DNA of 14,568 bases from Atopobiaceae bacterium (GCA_017510875.1 JAFWLX010000161.1:1-14568), one strand, 5' to 3'; numbered from the stretch's first letter, positions 1 through 7,048 are shown. Numbers and translations: made by a program. Notes: generated by a model from the sequence alone, not told the origin.

Positions 1-790
1 AGTGCGCTGCGTGACGGCGACGGCATGCGAGGCGCCGAGTCCCTTTGTTACCCCAGGCGACACGATCGACTTCCACGTTGCGGTAAGAAACGACGGCAAC
101 ACCTTCCTCTCGGGCTGCACGCTGGAGCTCTGCGCGCTCAATGAGGAGGCGACCGGCTACGAGCGTGTGCCAGGTGCCTCGGCCCAGGTGACTTTTGGCG
201 AAGACACGATCCTGGAGTCCACATACAATCGACGCGATGCCGACGGGAATCTCATGGGTCTTGAGCCCGACTACGCGTTGGCCCCGGGAAAGACGTCCGT
301 CTATGCCGTGACGGTCAAGGTTCCCGACGACTGGGCCTCTGGCGAGAAGAAAGTGCTCTTTGTGGCCAACGGGGGTGTTCTTGCGGCTGAGCTTACGGGC
401 CAGGCTGAAGGCGACAGCGTCGACGCCAACGCCGTCGAGTTCCATGTGGAGCCCGGCGAGTACCAGGTGGTCAAGGTGCGGACCCATGCGGAACAGAACA
501 CGGACCGGCGCTACATGGACACCATTACCGTGGACGCGCGCTATGCGGGAGGGCATCGCTTTCAGCCTGCGCATGTGACACAGGAGGGGAGCGACGCGCA
601 GAACGGTGGCGCGCAGGACGGCGGAGGCAAGCGTTCCCAGGGTCGTGCCGTGCTTCCCAAAATGGGAGACGAACGTGGGGCGGATGGCATTGGCCTTGCT
701 GGCGCAGGACTCGCTGCCCTCGGCGCCGTCGTGGCAGCCTACGAACGCCGTCGCGCCGAGAATGAAGCGCAGTGTGAGACGGAGGAATAG
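1..790 (+). CDS. Sortase-anchored surface protein, C-terminal part (5' end outside window)
   Basis: The frame is open from the left edge, so the first GTG at base 2 is probably internal: no ribosome binding site can be seen and no signal peptide is present. The visible 262 residues start with a beta-rich segment (PGDTIDFHVAVRNDGNT) typical of the repeated immunoglobulin-like adhesion or CARDB-like domains of Gram-positive surface proteins. A Gly/Gln/Asp-rich linker follows, then the sorting signal: LPKMGD near residue 219, a hydrophobic segment rich in Ala, Gly and Leu, and the basic stop ERRR. Sortase would cleave in this motif and link the protein to peptidoglycan. The motif has Met where LPxTG has Thr, and the tail after the Arg cluster is unusually long and acidic. 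The ligand is unknown. Cell-wall anchoring is fairly sure; the adhesin role is inference. Confidence 0.8.
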   Translation, partial: VRCVTATACEAPSPFVTPGDTIDFHVAVRNDGNTFLSGCTLELCALNEEATGYERVPGASAQVTFGEDTILESTYNRRDADGNLMGLEPDYALAPGKTSVYAVTVKVPDDWASGEKKVLFVANGGVLAAELTGQAEGDSVDANAVEFHVEPGEYQVVKVRTHAEQNTDRRYMDTITVDARYAGGHRFQPAHVTQEGSDAQNGGAQDGGGKRSQGRAVLPKMGDERGADGIGLAGAGLAALGAVVAAYERRRAENEAQCETEE

Positions 791-843
791 GATTATCCCA
801 TCCGGTCGGCTGCGGCGGGCACGAATTGGCTATCCGCAGGTGA

Positions 844-975
844 CTATTGCTCAAACGGTGACCCCGTTAGCGAGATGGTTGAACTTGACGTCGTAGCCTT
901 GGTTGACACAGTGATGTCCGGCGGCAGCAGCATCGGCTGGTCCTGCATGCAGGGCTTGAACCTGGGCTCCGGCAT
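844..975 (-). pseudogene. IS1182-family transposase, N-terminal remnant
   Basis: The minus-strand ATG at 973-975 opens a 43-codon frame starting MPEPRFKPCMQDQPMLLPPD. This resembles the highly conserved start of IS1182-family transposases (the FKPY-QDQxMLLPP pattern ahead of the DELIPE segment). Homology stops after about 21 residues and the rest, up to the TAG at 844-846, is unrelated low-complexity sequence. A full transposase would be roughly 450-550 residues, so more than 95 percent is missing. A GAGAGGAG ribosome binding site and a TATAAT box at 1001-1006 still precede the ATG. This is the left end of a deleted insertion sequence. The family call rests on one short motif. Confidence 0.55.
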
Positions 976-1086
976 CCCCATCTCCTCTCGCTCTCTTCCC
1001 ATTATACCTGGATTGACGGCAAAACCGCAGGTAGATTAGGTAGTCGGGCAATGTGCGAGGCAGTGAGGCGGCATCCCGGAGCACGA

Positions 1087-1120
1087 GAACGGGTGGGCCC
1101 CTCGCGGAACCCACCCGTTC
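1087..1120. terminator. Perfect 11-bp stem hairpin in the IS leader
   Basis: GAACGGGTGGG at 1087-1097 pairs perfectly with CCCACCCGTTC at 1110-1120 across a 12-nt loop. It lies upstream of the transposase remnant, between it and a terminus-like GACACAG/CTGTGTC sequence near 1136-1142. There is no T-run, so intrinsic termination is uncertain. A leader hairpin that blocks transcription or translation entering from outside is common in insertion sequences. Confidence 0.45.
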
Positions 1121-1217
1121 TACTCAGGGGCTTTTGACACAGCACCCTGTTCTTGTCTGCAGGCATGGCTCATGTTGTCAGCAGAAACGAACCAGGCTCA
1201 GATATGCCCGCCTCAGA

Positions 1218-2045
1218 TCAGAGGGAATCGGTGCCAAGCACAAGCTGGGCCAACGCGCGTGCCACGCCGCTCTCCACATTGCTCCAGGAAATCGTGTGTG
1301 CCGCCGCGCGTTTGACCTCTTCTTCGGCGTTGGCCATAGCGTACGATTGCGTCACTGCGGCAAGCATGTCAATGTCATTGGGGCCATCGCCAAAGGCCAC
1401 AGCCTCGGCAGGGCTAACCCCGTAGTGGTTGCAGAGCACCTCGATAGCGTGGCTCTTGCTTGCCCCTCCGCTCATGATCTCGCAGAGCGTGGCGTTGGAG
1501 CGCACTACCGTCAGCTCGGGAAACTCCTGCGCCACCCTGCTCTGGGCGGCCAAGATCGATTCGGGCTCGCCCATCAGAAGAAACTTGTGCACGCCTCGGT
1601 CACCAAAGGTTCCGGCAAGATCGCGACTCTCACGGCTTTCGGCCTGCACGAAGTACTCTTCCTTTACTACGCGCGGGTCCGAGCGGTCGTCCACGATCCA
1701 ATCGTGAAAACCATAGGTACCGGCAACCACATCGGGCAGCTCCTCTTCGAGGTAACGCTTGATGCGCAGGGCATGCTCGGTGGGAATGACGGTGCTAAAG
1801 AGCTCGTTGCCCTCGTGGTCGAGCACATACGCACCCGAGAAACAGGCAAGCGGCCCCGTAAAGCCCAGCTGCTCCTGAATGGGGTAGAGCCCCTCGGGAG
1901 AGCGGGCCGACACCAGGCAGAACGGCATCAGCTTCGCAACGGCGCTGATGGTGGGGGCACTTGCGGCCATGGGATGATGCTCGTTGTCGACAAGGGTACC
2001 GTCCACGTCGGTAAAGACGATTCCCACTTGTGGCTGATCGGTCAC
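1218..2045 (-). CDS. Cof-type HAD-IIB family phosphatase
   Basis: The 275-residue product belongs to the HAD superfamily, Cof/IIB subfamily: cytosolic Mg-dependent phosphatases acting on sugar phosphates, nucleotides or cofactors such as FMN. All four motifs are present. Motif I is FTDVDGT with Asp13 as nucleophile and Asp15 as general acid. Motif II is the Ser in LVSARS. Motif III is the Lys in GASKSHAI. Motif IV is FGDGPNDIDML, which binds the metal. The large alpha/beta cap lies between motifs II and III, as in subclass IIB. The start is a GTG with AGGAG five bases upstream. It reads in the same direction as the PTS operon but a strong hairpin separates them, so it is probably transcribed alone. 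The substrate cannot be told from sequence. Confidence 0.9.
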   Translation of the reverse strand: MTDQPQVGIVFTDVDGTLVDNEHHPMAASAPTISAVAKLMPFCLVSARSPEGLYPIQEQLGFTGPLACFSGAYVLDHEGNELFSTVIPTEHALRIKRYLEEELPDVVAGTYGFHDWIVDDRSDPRVVKEEYFVQAESRESRDLAGTFGDRGVHKFLLMGEPESILAAQSRVAQEFPELTVVRSNATLCEIMSGGASKSHAIEVLCNHYGVSPAEAVAFGDGPNDIDMLAAVTQSYAMANAEEEVKRAAAHTISWSNVESGVARALAQLVLGTDSL

Positions 2046-2103
2046 GTCAGCTCCTCTCAGTGCGCTGCGGCAAATCGCACGCAGCTCAGGCCGTTACAAG
2101 GGC

Positions 2104-2133
2104 GCCCCGCATGGAGGAGGGTCCATGCGGGGC
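2104..2133 (-). terminator. Probable terminator of the PTS operon
   Basis: GCCCCGCATGGA at 2104-2115 pairs perfectly over 12 bp with TCCATGCGGGGC at 2122-2133 around a 6-nt loop. It lies about 30 bp after the stop of the last gene of the minus-strand PTS operon and just before the HAD gene. The run on the minus-strand 3' side is only weakly T-rich (GCCCTTGT), so it may be an imperfect terminator or an mRNA 3'-end stabiliser. Confidence 0.6.
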
Positions 2134-2164
2134 AAAGGGAAAAGGAAGGGAGGTAGTCACGTTT

Positions 2165-2530
2165 CTATTCACCTGAGTCAGAAGCGTGCGGCTCCTTATT
2201 TGGTTGCAGCGATTCGAGCATGGCGTTGACGTTCTTACGCCCGTTGTTAATGCCCGTTCTGAGCACCAATACGCACACGAGCGCGAGGACACCTATAACG
2301 ACACCCGCAATCCCTGCTACGAGCCCTCCACCTTCTTGAAAGCCCCAATAGCCCAAGAGCACAGCCAGGGCTAGAGCGGAGTAGGCAAGACGCAACCAAA
2401 GCTGAAGCTTCTGGATCGCGAGGGTCTGGGCGCGAGCTTCGGCAACCAGCGGGTTGTCGGTCTCTTTCCAGGCGCGGCGATAGAGGGAGGGCTCTCCATC
2501 CTTTCCGCGAAACGCCTCACGAAGTCCCAT
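2165..2530 (-). CDS. Small two-helix membrane protein, last gene of PTS operon
   Basis: The frame could begin as far up as 2617, but that would run into the IID gene. The ATG at 2530 has GGAG eight bases upstream and gives 121 residues, 25 bp after the IID stop. The product has a soluble charged N-terminal segment, two predicted membrane helices at about residues 46-64 (LAYSALALAVLLGYWGF) and 68-91 (LVAGIAGVVIGVLALVCVLVL), and a short polar tail. There is no signal peptide and no known catalytic motif. I do not recognise the family. Its place as fifth gene suggests it is made with the permease, perhaps as an accessory subunit, but this is inference only. Confidence 0.75.
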   Translation of the reverse strand: MGLREAFRGKDGEPSLYRRAWKETDNPLVAEARAQTLAIQKLQLWLRLAYSALALAVLLGYWGFQEGGGLVAGIAGVVIGVLALVCVLVLRTGINNGRKNVNAMLESLQPNKEPHASDSGE

Positions 2531-2555
2531 CTTGCCCACTCCGTCCCGTTGATGA

Positions 2556-3389
2556 CTAGTAGGACAGACCCGGGTCGAAGAAGCCGAGCAGAACGCCCAC
2601 GAGAGCGACGACCACAAGCAGGCCCATGACGACGGTCGGGGACATCTTGCGCTTGGTCATGAGGTACCAGCACAGCCATACGAAGAAGATGTTGAGGAAC
2701 TTGGGGAAGATCGAGTCGAGGGTGTCCTGAAGGACCAGGCCGCTGTCGGCGGAGAACTGGAAGCTCAGGGCAGTGGTGATGTTGATCCAGGTTGCGGCAA
2801 CGGCGCCGATGACCATGGTGCCGACCATGACGATGGAGTCACGGAGAGCTGCGGACTGCGGACCGACGAGAGCCTCAACGGCGGAGCCACCGAGCTCATA
2901 GCCCTGATCGAAGGCGAACTTCATGCCAAAGTACATGGCGAGGTTCCACACGATGATGTAGAACAGCGGGCCAAGCACGCTGCCGCCAGTGGAGAGACCA
3001 AGGGCGATGCCGAGCAGGATGGGGATGAAGGTGCCGACGATGATGGAGTCGCCGAGGCCGGCGAGCGGGCCCATCAGACCGGCGCGGATGCCGTTGATGG
3101 TGTCGTCGTCAAGGGGCTCACCGTTGGCGCGGGCCTCTTCAAGACCGACGGTCAGGCCGACAACCATGGTGCCGATCTGAGGCTCGGTGTTGAAGAACGT
3201 GCGATAGGTGCTGAGGTACTTGACCTTGTCCTCGTCGTTGTCATACAGCTCGTCCACGATGGGCAGCATGGCGGCAAGGTAACCAAAGGTCTGCATGTGC
3301 TCCTGCGAGAAGCAGGTGAGGTTGCCATAAATCCAGCGGAGGAACGCGCTCTTGCGCGCGCCAGCGGAAACTTTCTTGAGGTCAGCCAT
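2556..3389 (-). CDS. PTS mannose/fructose/sorbose-family transporter subunit IID
   Basis: The 277-residue product is the IID membrane subunit of a mannose-family phosphotransferase system, which with IIC forms the sugar channel. It opens with the typical LRWIYGNLTCFSQEHMQTFGY segment (written here as family signature), the counterpart of the conserved NYERMQ region. It continues with GLMGPLAGLGDSI, the most conserved IID motif, and ends in hydrophobic helices near the C-terminus. The length matches the family (about 270-285). The gene starts only two bases after the IIC stop, and its AGGAGG ribosome binding site lies inside the 3' end of IIC, so the two are translationally coupled. The transported sugar cannot be told. 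Confidence 0.95.
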   Translation of the reverse strand: MADLKKVSAGARKSAFLRWIYGNLTCFSQEHMQTFGYLAAMLPIVDELYDNDEDKVKYLSTYRTFFNTEPQIGTMVVGLTVGLEEARANGEPLDDDTINGIRAGLMGPLAGLGDSIIVGTFIPILLGIALGLSTGGSVLGPLFYIIVWNLAMYFGMKFAFDQGYELGGSAVEALVGPQSAALRDSIVMVGTMVIGAVAATWINITTALSFQFSADSGLVLQDTLDSIFPKFLNIFFVWLCWYLMTKRKMSPTVVMGLLVVVALVGVLLGFFDPGLSY

Positions 3390-3391
3390 GA

Positions 3392-4255
3392 TTAGATGTC
3401 CTCCTCTTCCTCATCGTCGAAGGCTGCGCCAGCGGCAGCGACGGCGGGACGGGCAAGCTTGATCTGCTCGATCTTGAAGTTGATCAGAGCGAAGAAGACG
3501 GCGATGACAGCCGAGCAGATGAGGTTGCAGCCCATGACTGCAGCCAGAATGAAGCCGAAGGCAAAGGTGACCCAGTCGAGCGGCTTCTGGATGACCTGCT
3601 TGCACAGAATTGCGATACCGACGGCGGGAAGCAGCGAGCCGACCGTGAAGAGGGTCTTCATGGCGACGCCGTCCATGGGCAGGTAGTCCTTCATCAGGCC
3701 GACCATCGACTCACCGGCGAGGCAGATGACCACGGTGGGGATGAAGGAGAATGCGATGTGGCTGATCCACGGGAACACAAAGTCGACCATGGGGATGGTC
3801 TTCTTGATGGTGTTCCAGTTGCCACCGTCCATGGCCTTCCAGCCGATGCCCTGCCACACGAGGTTGAGGGTAGCGGTGCCATAGAACAGAACGGTACCAA
3901 GGGTACCAACGGCGGCGCCGAGGGAAGCGGCAAGACCAGAGGCGGCCTCAGAGCTGGGATCCAGGCCCTGGGCACGGATGGCCAGGATGGCCAGAGGGAT
4001 GCCGATGTAGGTGACGGCACGAACGTCTGCGGAGACGGTGCCACCGGGGGTGACCAGTGCGATGTAGACGAGCTGGATGGCTGCGCCGACGATGATGCCG
4101 GTCTGAATGTCGCCCATGATGAGGCCGACAATCAGGCCACCCACCAGCGGGCGTCCGAGCGTGTAGTTACCGACCGTGGTGCCGCCCATGCCCGGCAGCG
4201 ATGCCAAGCAGGCGAACAGGCCAAGCAAGATGGCCTGGAACATGGAGATTCCCAT
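3392..4255 (-). CDS. PTS mannose/fructose/sorbose-family transporter subunit IIC
   Basis: The 287-residue polytopic membrane protein is the IIC permease. The N-terminal half has the family signatures PLVGGLIVGLIMGDIQTGI and QLVYIALVTPGGTVSADV, which line the sugar path in characterised members. Several hydrophobic helices follow up to about residue 265. AGGAGG lies just upstream of the ATG. The C-terminus ends in a run of acidic residues (FDDEEEEDI) that strongly resembles the tail of the IIA subunit of the same operon. It is preceded by a 109-bp gap with hairpins after IIB and runs directly into IID. Confidence 0.95.
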   Translation of the reverse strand: MGISMFQAILLGLFACLASLPGMGGTTVGNYTLGRPLVGGLIVGLIMGDIQTGIIVGAAIQLVYIALVTPGGTVSADVRAVTYIGIPLAILAIRAQGLDPSSEAASGLAASLGAAVGTLGTVLFYGTATLNLVWQGIGWKAMDGGNWNTIKKTIPMVDFVFPWISHIAFSFIPTVVICLAGESMVGLMKDYLPMDGVAMKTLFTVGSLLPAVGIAILCKQVIQKPLDWVTFAFGFILAAVMGCNLICSAVIAVFFALINFKIEQIKLARPAVAAAGAAFDDEEEEDI

Positions 4256-4364
4256 GAACTCCTCCTAACCGTTTACACTACTTACAGATTGCCCTTATGG
4301 GCATTCTTGCCTCACCCATGGGTACGCCTGCCAGCTAGGCCCATGGGTGTTGGTGCCTAGGGAA
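4256..4364 (-). promoter_or_regulatory. Hairpins between PTS IIB and IIC
   Basis: Two stem-loops lie in this 109-bp gap. CACCCATGGG at 4314-4323 pairs with CCCATGGGTG at 4341-4350 (10 bp, 17-nt loop), and each arm is itself nearly self-complementary around CCCATGGG. TGCCC at 4291-4295 pairs with GGGCA at 4300-4304. The IIC ribosome binding site follows. No T-run follows either stem, so RNA processing, differential mRNA stability or partial attenuation fits better than full termination. Confidence 0.5.
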
Positions 4365-4862
4365 CTACTTAACGTCAAACTGGCCGCGGAACTTGGGCCA
4401 CTCGCCAATCGAGGTCTCCTTGACCAGTGCGAACTCGACGGTGTAGCCAGCCTTGGTCATGTCCTCAAAGGCCTGAGCCTCCTCAGCGGTGATCGACTGG
4501 TTGTTGCCGAGCTTGACGGTGCCGGGGCGGTCGTTGCAGGGGCCGACGATGACGCGCTTGACGTCGGACGGCTTGAAGCCGAAGTCAACAAGGATCTCCT
4601 TCATGTCAAGCGGGTTCTTGGTGATGAGGAAGTACTTGGTCTTGCTGGCCAGCACCTTCTCGGCGCTCTCCTTAAAGTGGTCCATGGTCCAGACAAAGAT
4701 CTTCTTGTCGGGAGCGGCGCCCTTGTAGGCAGCCTTCAGGACCGGGTTGCTTGCCGCAACGTCATTGACTGCGATGATGCCGTCGCAGGGATACTCAATG
4801 CTCCAGCGGGTGACGGTCTGGCCGTGAATCATACGGTCATCAATACGGACGAACGAAATCAT
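4365..4862 (-). CDS. PTS mannose/fructose/sorbose-family subunit IIB
   Basis: The 165-residue cytosolic protein takes phosphate from IIA on a histidine and passes it to the incoming sugar. The start MISFVRIDDRMIHGQT holds the conserved phosphorylation site, His13 in the RxDxRxIHGQ motif. The rest shows the expected alpha/beta pattern, with AVNDVAASNPV and GPCNDRPGT typical of the family. The length is usual (about 155-165). The ATG is preceded by a long GAAGG/GAAAG purine tract that serves as ribosome binding region. It lies 50 bp after IIA in the same operon. Confidence 0.95.
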   Translation of the reverse strand: MISFVRIDDRMIHGQTVTRWSIEYPCDGIIAVNDVAASNPVLKAAYKGAAPDKKIFVWTMDHFKESAEKVLASKTKYFLITKNPLDMKEILVDFGFKPSDVKRVIVGPCNDRPGTVKLGNNQSITAEEAQAFEDMTKAGYTVEFALVKETSIGEWPKFRGQFDVK

Positions 4863-4867
4863 AGTTG

Positions 4868-4898
4868 CCTTCCCTTCTTTCCTTCCTTCTTTCCTTCT
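4868..4898 (-). repeat. Tandem purine repeat in the IIB leader
   Basis: On the plus strand CCTTCTTTCCTT occurs twice in tandem, at 4873-4884 and 4885-4896, within a pure C/T stretch at 4868-4898. On the mRNA this reads as repeated GAAGG/GGAAAG units directly before the IIB start, so several overlapping Shine-Dalgarno-like sites are offered. Confidence 0.7.
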
Positions 4899-4912
4899 AA
4901 GCAGGTCGTGCC

Positions 4913-5344
4913 TTACAGGTCGTCTTCGTCTTCGTCCTCGAAGGCGAGCTCGACCTGACGAGCCCCCTCCCTTGCCTCGGAAACGACGTTCTCAACAAGG
5001 GCAGAGTCATCGAGGTCGTCCTCGATGGCCATGAGGGCACTGATAGCCATGGGCAGGGAAAGGCCGCCGAACGCGATCGTCTTGGCGAGCAGCCCAGCCT
5101 CGGTGAGGGTGTTCAGGGTATTGGTGAGAGGCGAGCCGCCCACGATGTCGCCGAGGACTACGACAGAGTCGTCAGCGGTAATGGGAGCGATGACCTCACG
5201 AAGCTTCTCGACAAACGTGTCAGCCGACACGCCATCCTCCATCGAGTAGCTGAGCACGTTCTCACGATCGCCCAGGAGCATGCGGATGACGCTATGCACG
5301 CCGGGTGCCATTGTGCCGTGACTGACCAGAAGCAGGTAACGCAT
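4913..5344 (-). CDS. PTS mannose/fructose/sorbose-family subunit IIA
   Basis: The 143-residue product is the cytosolic IIA domain that is phosphorylated by HPr. It begins MRYLLLVSHGTMAPG with the active-site His9 at the end of the first strand, as in ManX IIA. VVLGDIVGGSPLTN is the second conserved motif. Longer frames up to 5566 exist, but the ATG at 5344 gives the family-standard start, and GGGGAG lies upstream. The C-terminus is acidic (FEDEDEDDL). As first gene it sets the operon start; the divergent AraC-type regulator and the repeats in the intergenic region suggest induction by the sugar or its phosphate. Confidence 0.93.
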   Translation of the reverse strand: MRYLLLVSHGTMAPGVHSVIRMLLGDRENVLSYSMEDGVSADTFVEKLREVIAPITADDSVVVLGDIVGGSPLTNTLNTLTEAGLLAKTIAFGGLSLPMAISALMAIEDDLDDSALVENVVSEAREGARQVELAFEDEDEDDL

Positions 5345-5379
5345 GTGGTTGTCTCCCCTCTTCTCCGCGACCGCCTTTT

Positions 5380-5432
5380 GGCCTTTCGGTTTTATGACCA
5401 AAGAGCGCGGCCTTTCTGTTTTGCATGACAAA
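5380..5432. promoter_or_regulatory. Direct-repeat operator candidate between PTS and AraC-type gene
   Basis: Two imperfect direct repeats lie at 5380-5402 and 5409-5432, with consensus GGCCTTTCnGTTTT(n)ATGAC(n)AA and a period of 29 bp. A weaker third half-site (GCTTTCG) lies at 5439-5445, again 28 bp on. They are 36-90 bp upstream of the IIA start. AraC-family activators commonly bind pairs of direct repeats roughly two to three helical turns apart, so this is a good candidate site for the divergent regulator. The rest of the 5345-5577 gap contains AT-rich stretches and possible promoters but none that I can fix. Confidence 0.55.
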
Positions 5433-5577
5433 CCGAGAGCTTTCGTACGATCCTCTGAATTTGTCACGCACAGATTGCAACTGTATGTAAAGTATGAAGG
5501 TGGCAAATCGTTTGAGATACAAGCTGTGTTACACCTTTTTTCAGATTTGTGGTAGTGCACACACAATTGGAGGGTTC

Positions 5578-6411
5578 ATGAGTGCCGTAGATCTTGAGCT
5601 GGTCATGCCCACCCTTCTTACCGAGCAGGAAATCATTGACGCCGTCAGTTTTGTCAACAAGGCCAGCGTCGAGGACGAGATGTCCGAGATCGTGACCTAC
5701 TCAAAGAACATGCAGTTCATAGCAGTGAACACCGACGTGTCTGCTCGCGAGATCGCCGAGCAGTACGAAGGCTTTGCTTCTTATATAGCCTTGGGCGACA
5801 CCGATGGCCTGCTGCGCTTCGTCCGCACCGACATGCCGCTTATGGAGCCCAAGACCTCAGACGATCCGCTGTTACAGGGACGCTCTGCCGTGGCCTTCCT
5901 TTCCAGCATCTGCATTGAGGCCGCCCGCAAGGGCGGATTGCCCGCCATCCGCTCGTTTGCCATCACACAGCACTATATGAACCTCGCCAACGAGACGAGC
6001 AACGAGGAAGTGGCCCATTACTTGGTGCTTCCCATGATGTTGGAGCTGACCAAGGCTGTTCGCAAAGAGGGCGAAGCGCGTACGCACCCGCTTTCGCATC
6101 AGGCAATGAACTACGTACGCAGCCACCTCTCGCAGCACCTCGACGGAGACTCGGTGGCAAACGCCCTGGGCGTGAGCCGCAAGACGCTTTGCACACGCTT
6201 TAAGAACGAGACGGGCGAGACCTTTGCGGCCTACGTGAGGCGCCTGCGCGTCGAGCGTGCGCGACGCCTGCTTGACACCACTGACTACGACATTGCACAG
6301 ATTGCCTACCAGACCGGTTTCTCATCACAGAGCCACCTGCAGACGGCCTTCAAGCACGCCACGGGCCTCACGCCGCGCGAATGGCGCATCCGCGAGATTC
6401 GCGAAATCTAA
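5578..6411 (+). CDS. AraC-family transcriptional regulator of the PTS operon
   Basis: The ATG at 5578, with GGAGG at -10 to -6, gives 277 residues; the upstream in-frame ATG at 5494 lacks a ribosome binding site. The C-terminal 100 residues form the AraC/XylS DNA-binding domain with two helix-turn-helix motifs, at about 192-209 (SVANALGVSRKTLCTRFK) and 239-259 (IAQIAYQTGFSSQSHLQTAF). The PREWR end is typical of the family. The N-terminal ~165 residues are mostly helical and are not a clear cupin, so the ligand cannot be guessed. The gene is divergent from the PTS operon with shared upstream DNA, which points to control of that operon, most likely activation. Confidence 0.9.
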   Translation: MSAVDLELVMPTLLTEQEIIDAVSFVNKASVEDEMSEIVTYSKNMQFIAVNTDVSAREIAEQYEGFASYIALGDTDGLLRFVRTDMPLMEPKTSDDPLLQGRSAVAFLSSICIEAARKGGLPAIRSFAITQHYMNLANETSNEEVAHYLVLPMMLELTKAVRKEGEARTHPLSHQAMNYVRSHLSQHLDGDSVANALGVSRKTLCTRFKNETGETFAAYVRRLRVERARRLLDTTDYDIAQIAYQTGFSSQSHLQTAFKHATGLTPREWRIREIREI

Positions 6412-6502
6412 CGCCGGCTCGCCCGTCGGGGACGAACACGCGCTGCAAAGTGGTAACAATCCGCTGGTACTATGGGCAAAACCCACCACCTGAGTAGTAG
6501 CC

Positions 6503-6744
6503 ATGCCAGCACCGGGCGGATATAGACGACAGCAGTTTCTGACCGAGGAAGAGAAGGCCAATGCGCCCAAGGTGACGCCACAGCTGCTCAAGAGAATCCT
6601 CAGCTATCTTGCGCCCTACTGGCTTCAGTTCATTGCCGTCTTCGTGGCCATCCTTGTTTCGAGCGTTGTGGGCCTGCTGCCCTCCATCATCACGGGACGC
6701 ATCGTCGACCAGGCACCAGCTCATCAACGAGACCCTCTCGGATA
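6503..6744 (+). pseudogene. ABC exporter (permease-ATPase type), N-terminal fragment
   Basis: The frame starts MPAPGGYRRQQFLTEEEK and reads into PQLLKRILSYLAPYWLQFI and a membrane helix ending in LPSIITGRIVDQ. This is the start of the membrane domain of a fused ABC exporter; intact members are about 580-650 residues. After codon 70 the frame breaks. The expected continuation LINETLSD appears in another frame a few bases on, consistent with a 4-base CCAG duplication near 6708-6719, and then all similarity ends. The ATPase domain is absent. There is no good ribosome binding site. It is a relic, not a working gene. Confidence 0.65.
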
Positions 6745-6984
6745 CTCGTCGAAGCCGGGGAAGACTCATGGGCTGCGCCGAAGGACGGCTCGGACTCCAA
6801 AGAGGGCGTGCTCCTCTACCTGGGAACCTCGCGTGCGAGGAAGGAGTTGACCGTGGTATTCGAAATGGATGACGCCTCCTGCGACAGGGTCCTGAAGCAA
6901 GTCGACGCGAAGGTCGGCAGGCGAAGGGGAAGAGACGCCCTTAAGTGGTATTTCACCAACGGACGCTGCCGCTCCTCCTCACCC

Positions 6985-7009
6985 CGCAACAGGCCACTGG
7001 CCTGTTGCG
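6985..7009. repeat. 25-bp perfect palindrome
   Basis: CGCAACAGGCC at 6985-6995 pairs perfectly with GGCCTGTTGCG at 6999-7009 around a 3-nt ACT loop. No T-run follows on either strand. It could be a terminator without U-tract, a recombination site or a protein binding site. Confidence 0.6.
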
Positions 7010-7048
7010 ACCTTGCGGTTCGACTCCCTGATGGGTTGACCTCACATG

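Larger units (their letters stand above)
791..1217. other. Intergenic stretch of 427 bp with IS remnant, no intact gene
   Basis: The stretch lies between the converging surface-protein gene and HAD phosphatase gene. It holds only the decayed transposase start and leader hairpin annotated separately. Open frames here, including an 87-residue one at 851-1114 on the minus strand, show no coding character or ribosome binding site. No clear terminator with a T-run was found for either neighbour. A short direct repeat, CTCAGAT, lies at 1198-1204 and 1212-1218. Confidence 0.6.

Noticed and set aside
1053..2156. A 367-codon plus-strand open frame across the HAD gene
   Set aside because: It is antisense to a gene with all four HAD motifs, has no ribosome binding site and shows no family pattern; such shadow frames are common in high-GC DNA.
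5345..5577. Sigma-54 promoter for the mannose-type PTS operon, as in some Firmicutes
   Set aside because: No TGGCAC-N5-TTGC match was found, Actinobacteria generally lack sigma-54, and an AraC-type gene rather than a LevR-type activator is adjacent.
7010..7040. GCGGTTCGACTCCC as a tRNA T-arm fragment left by an integration
   Set aside because: The flanking bases do not form a 5-bp T-stem and it does not match the tRNA-Glu on the correct strand.
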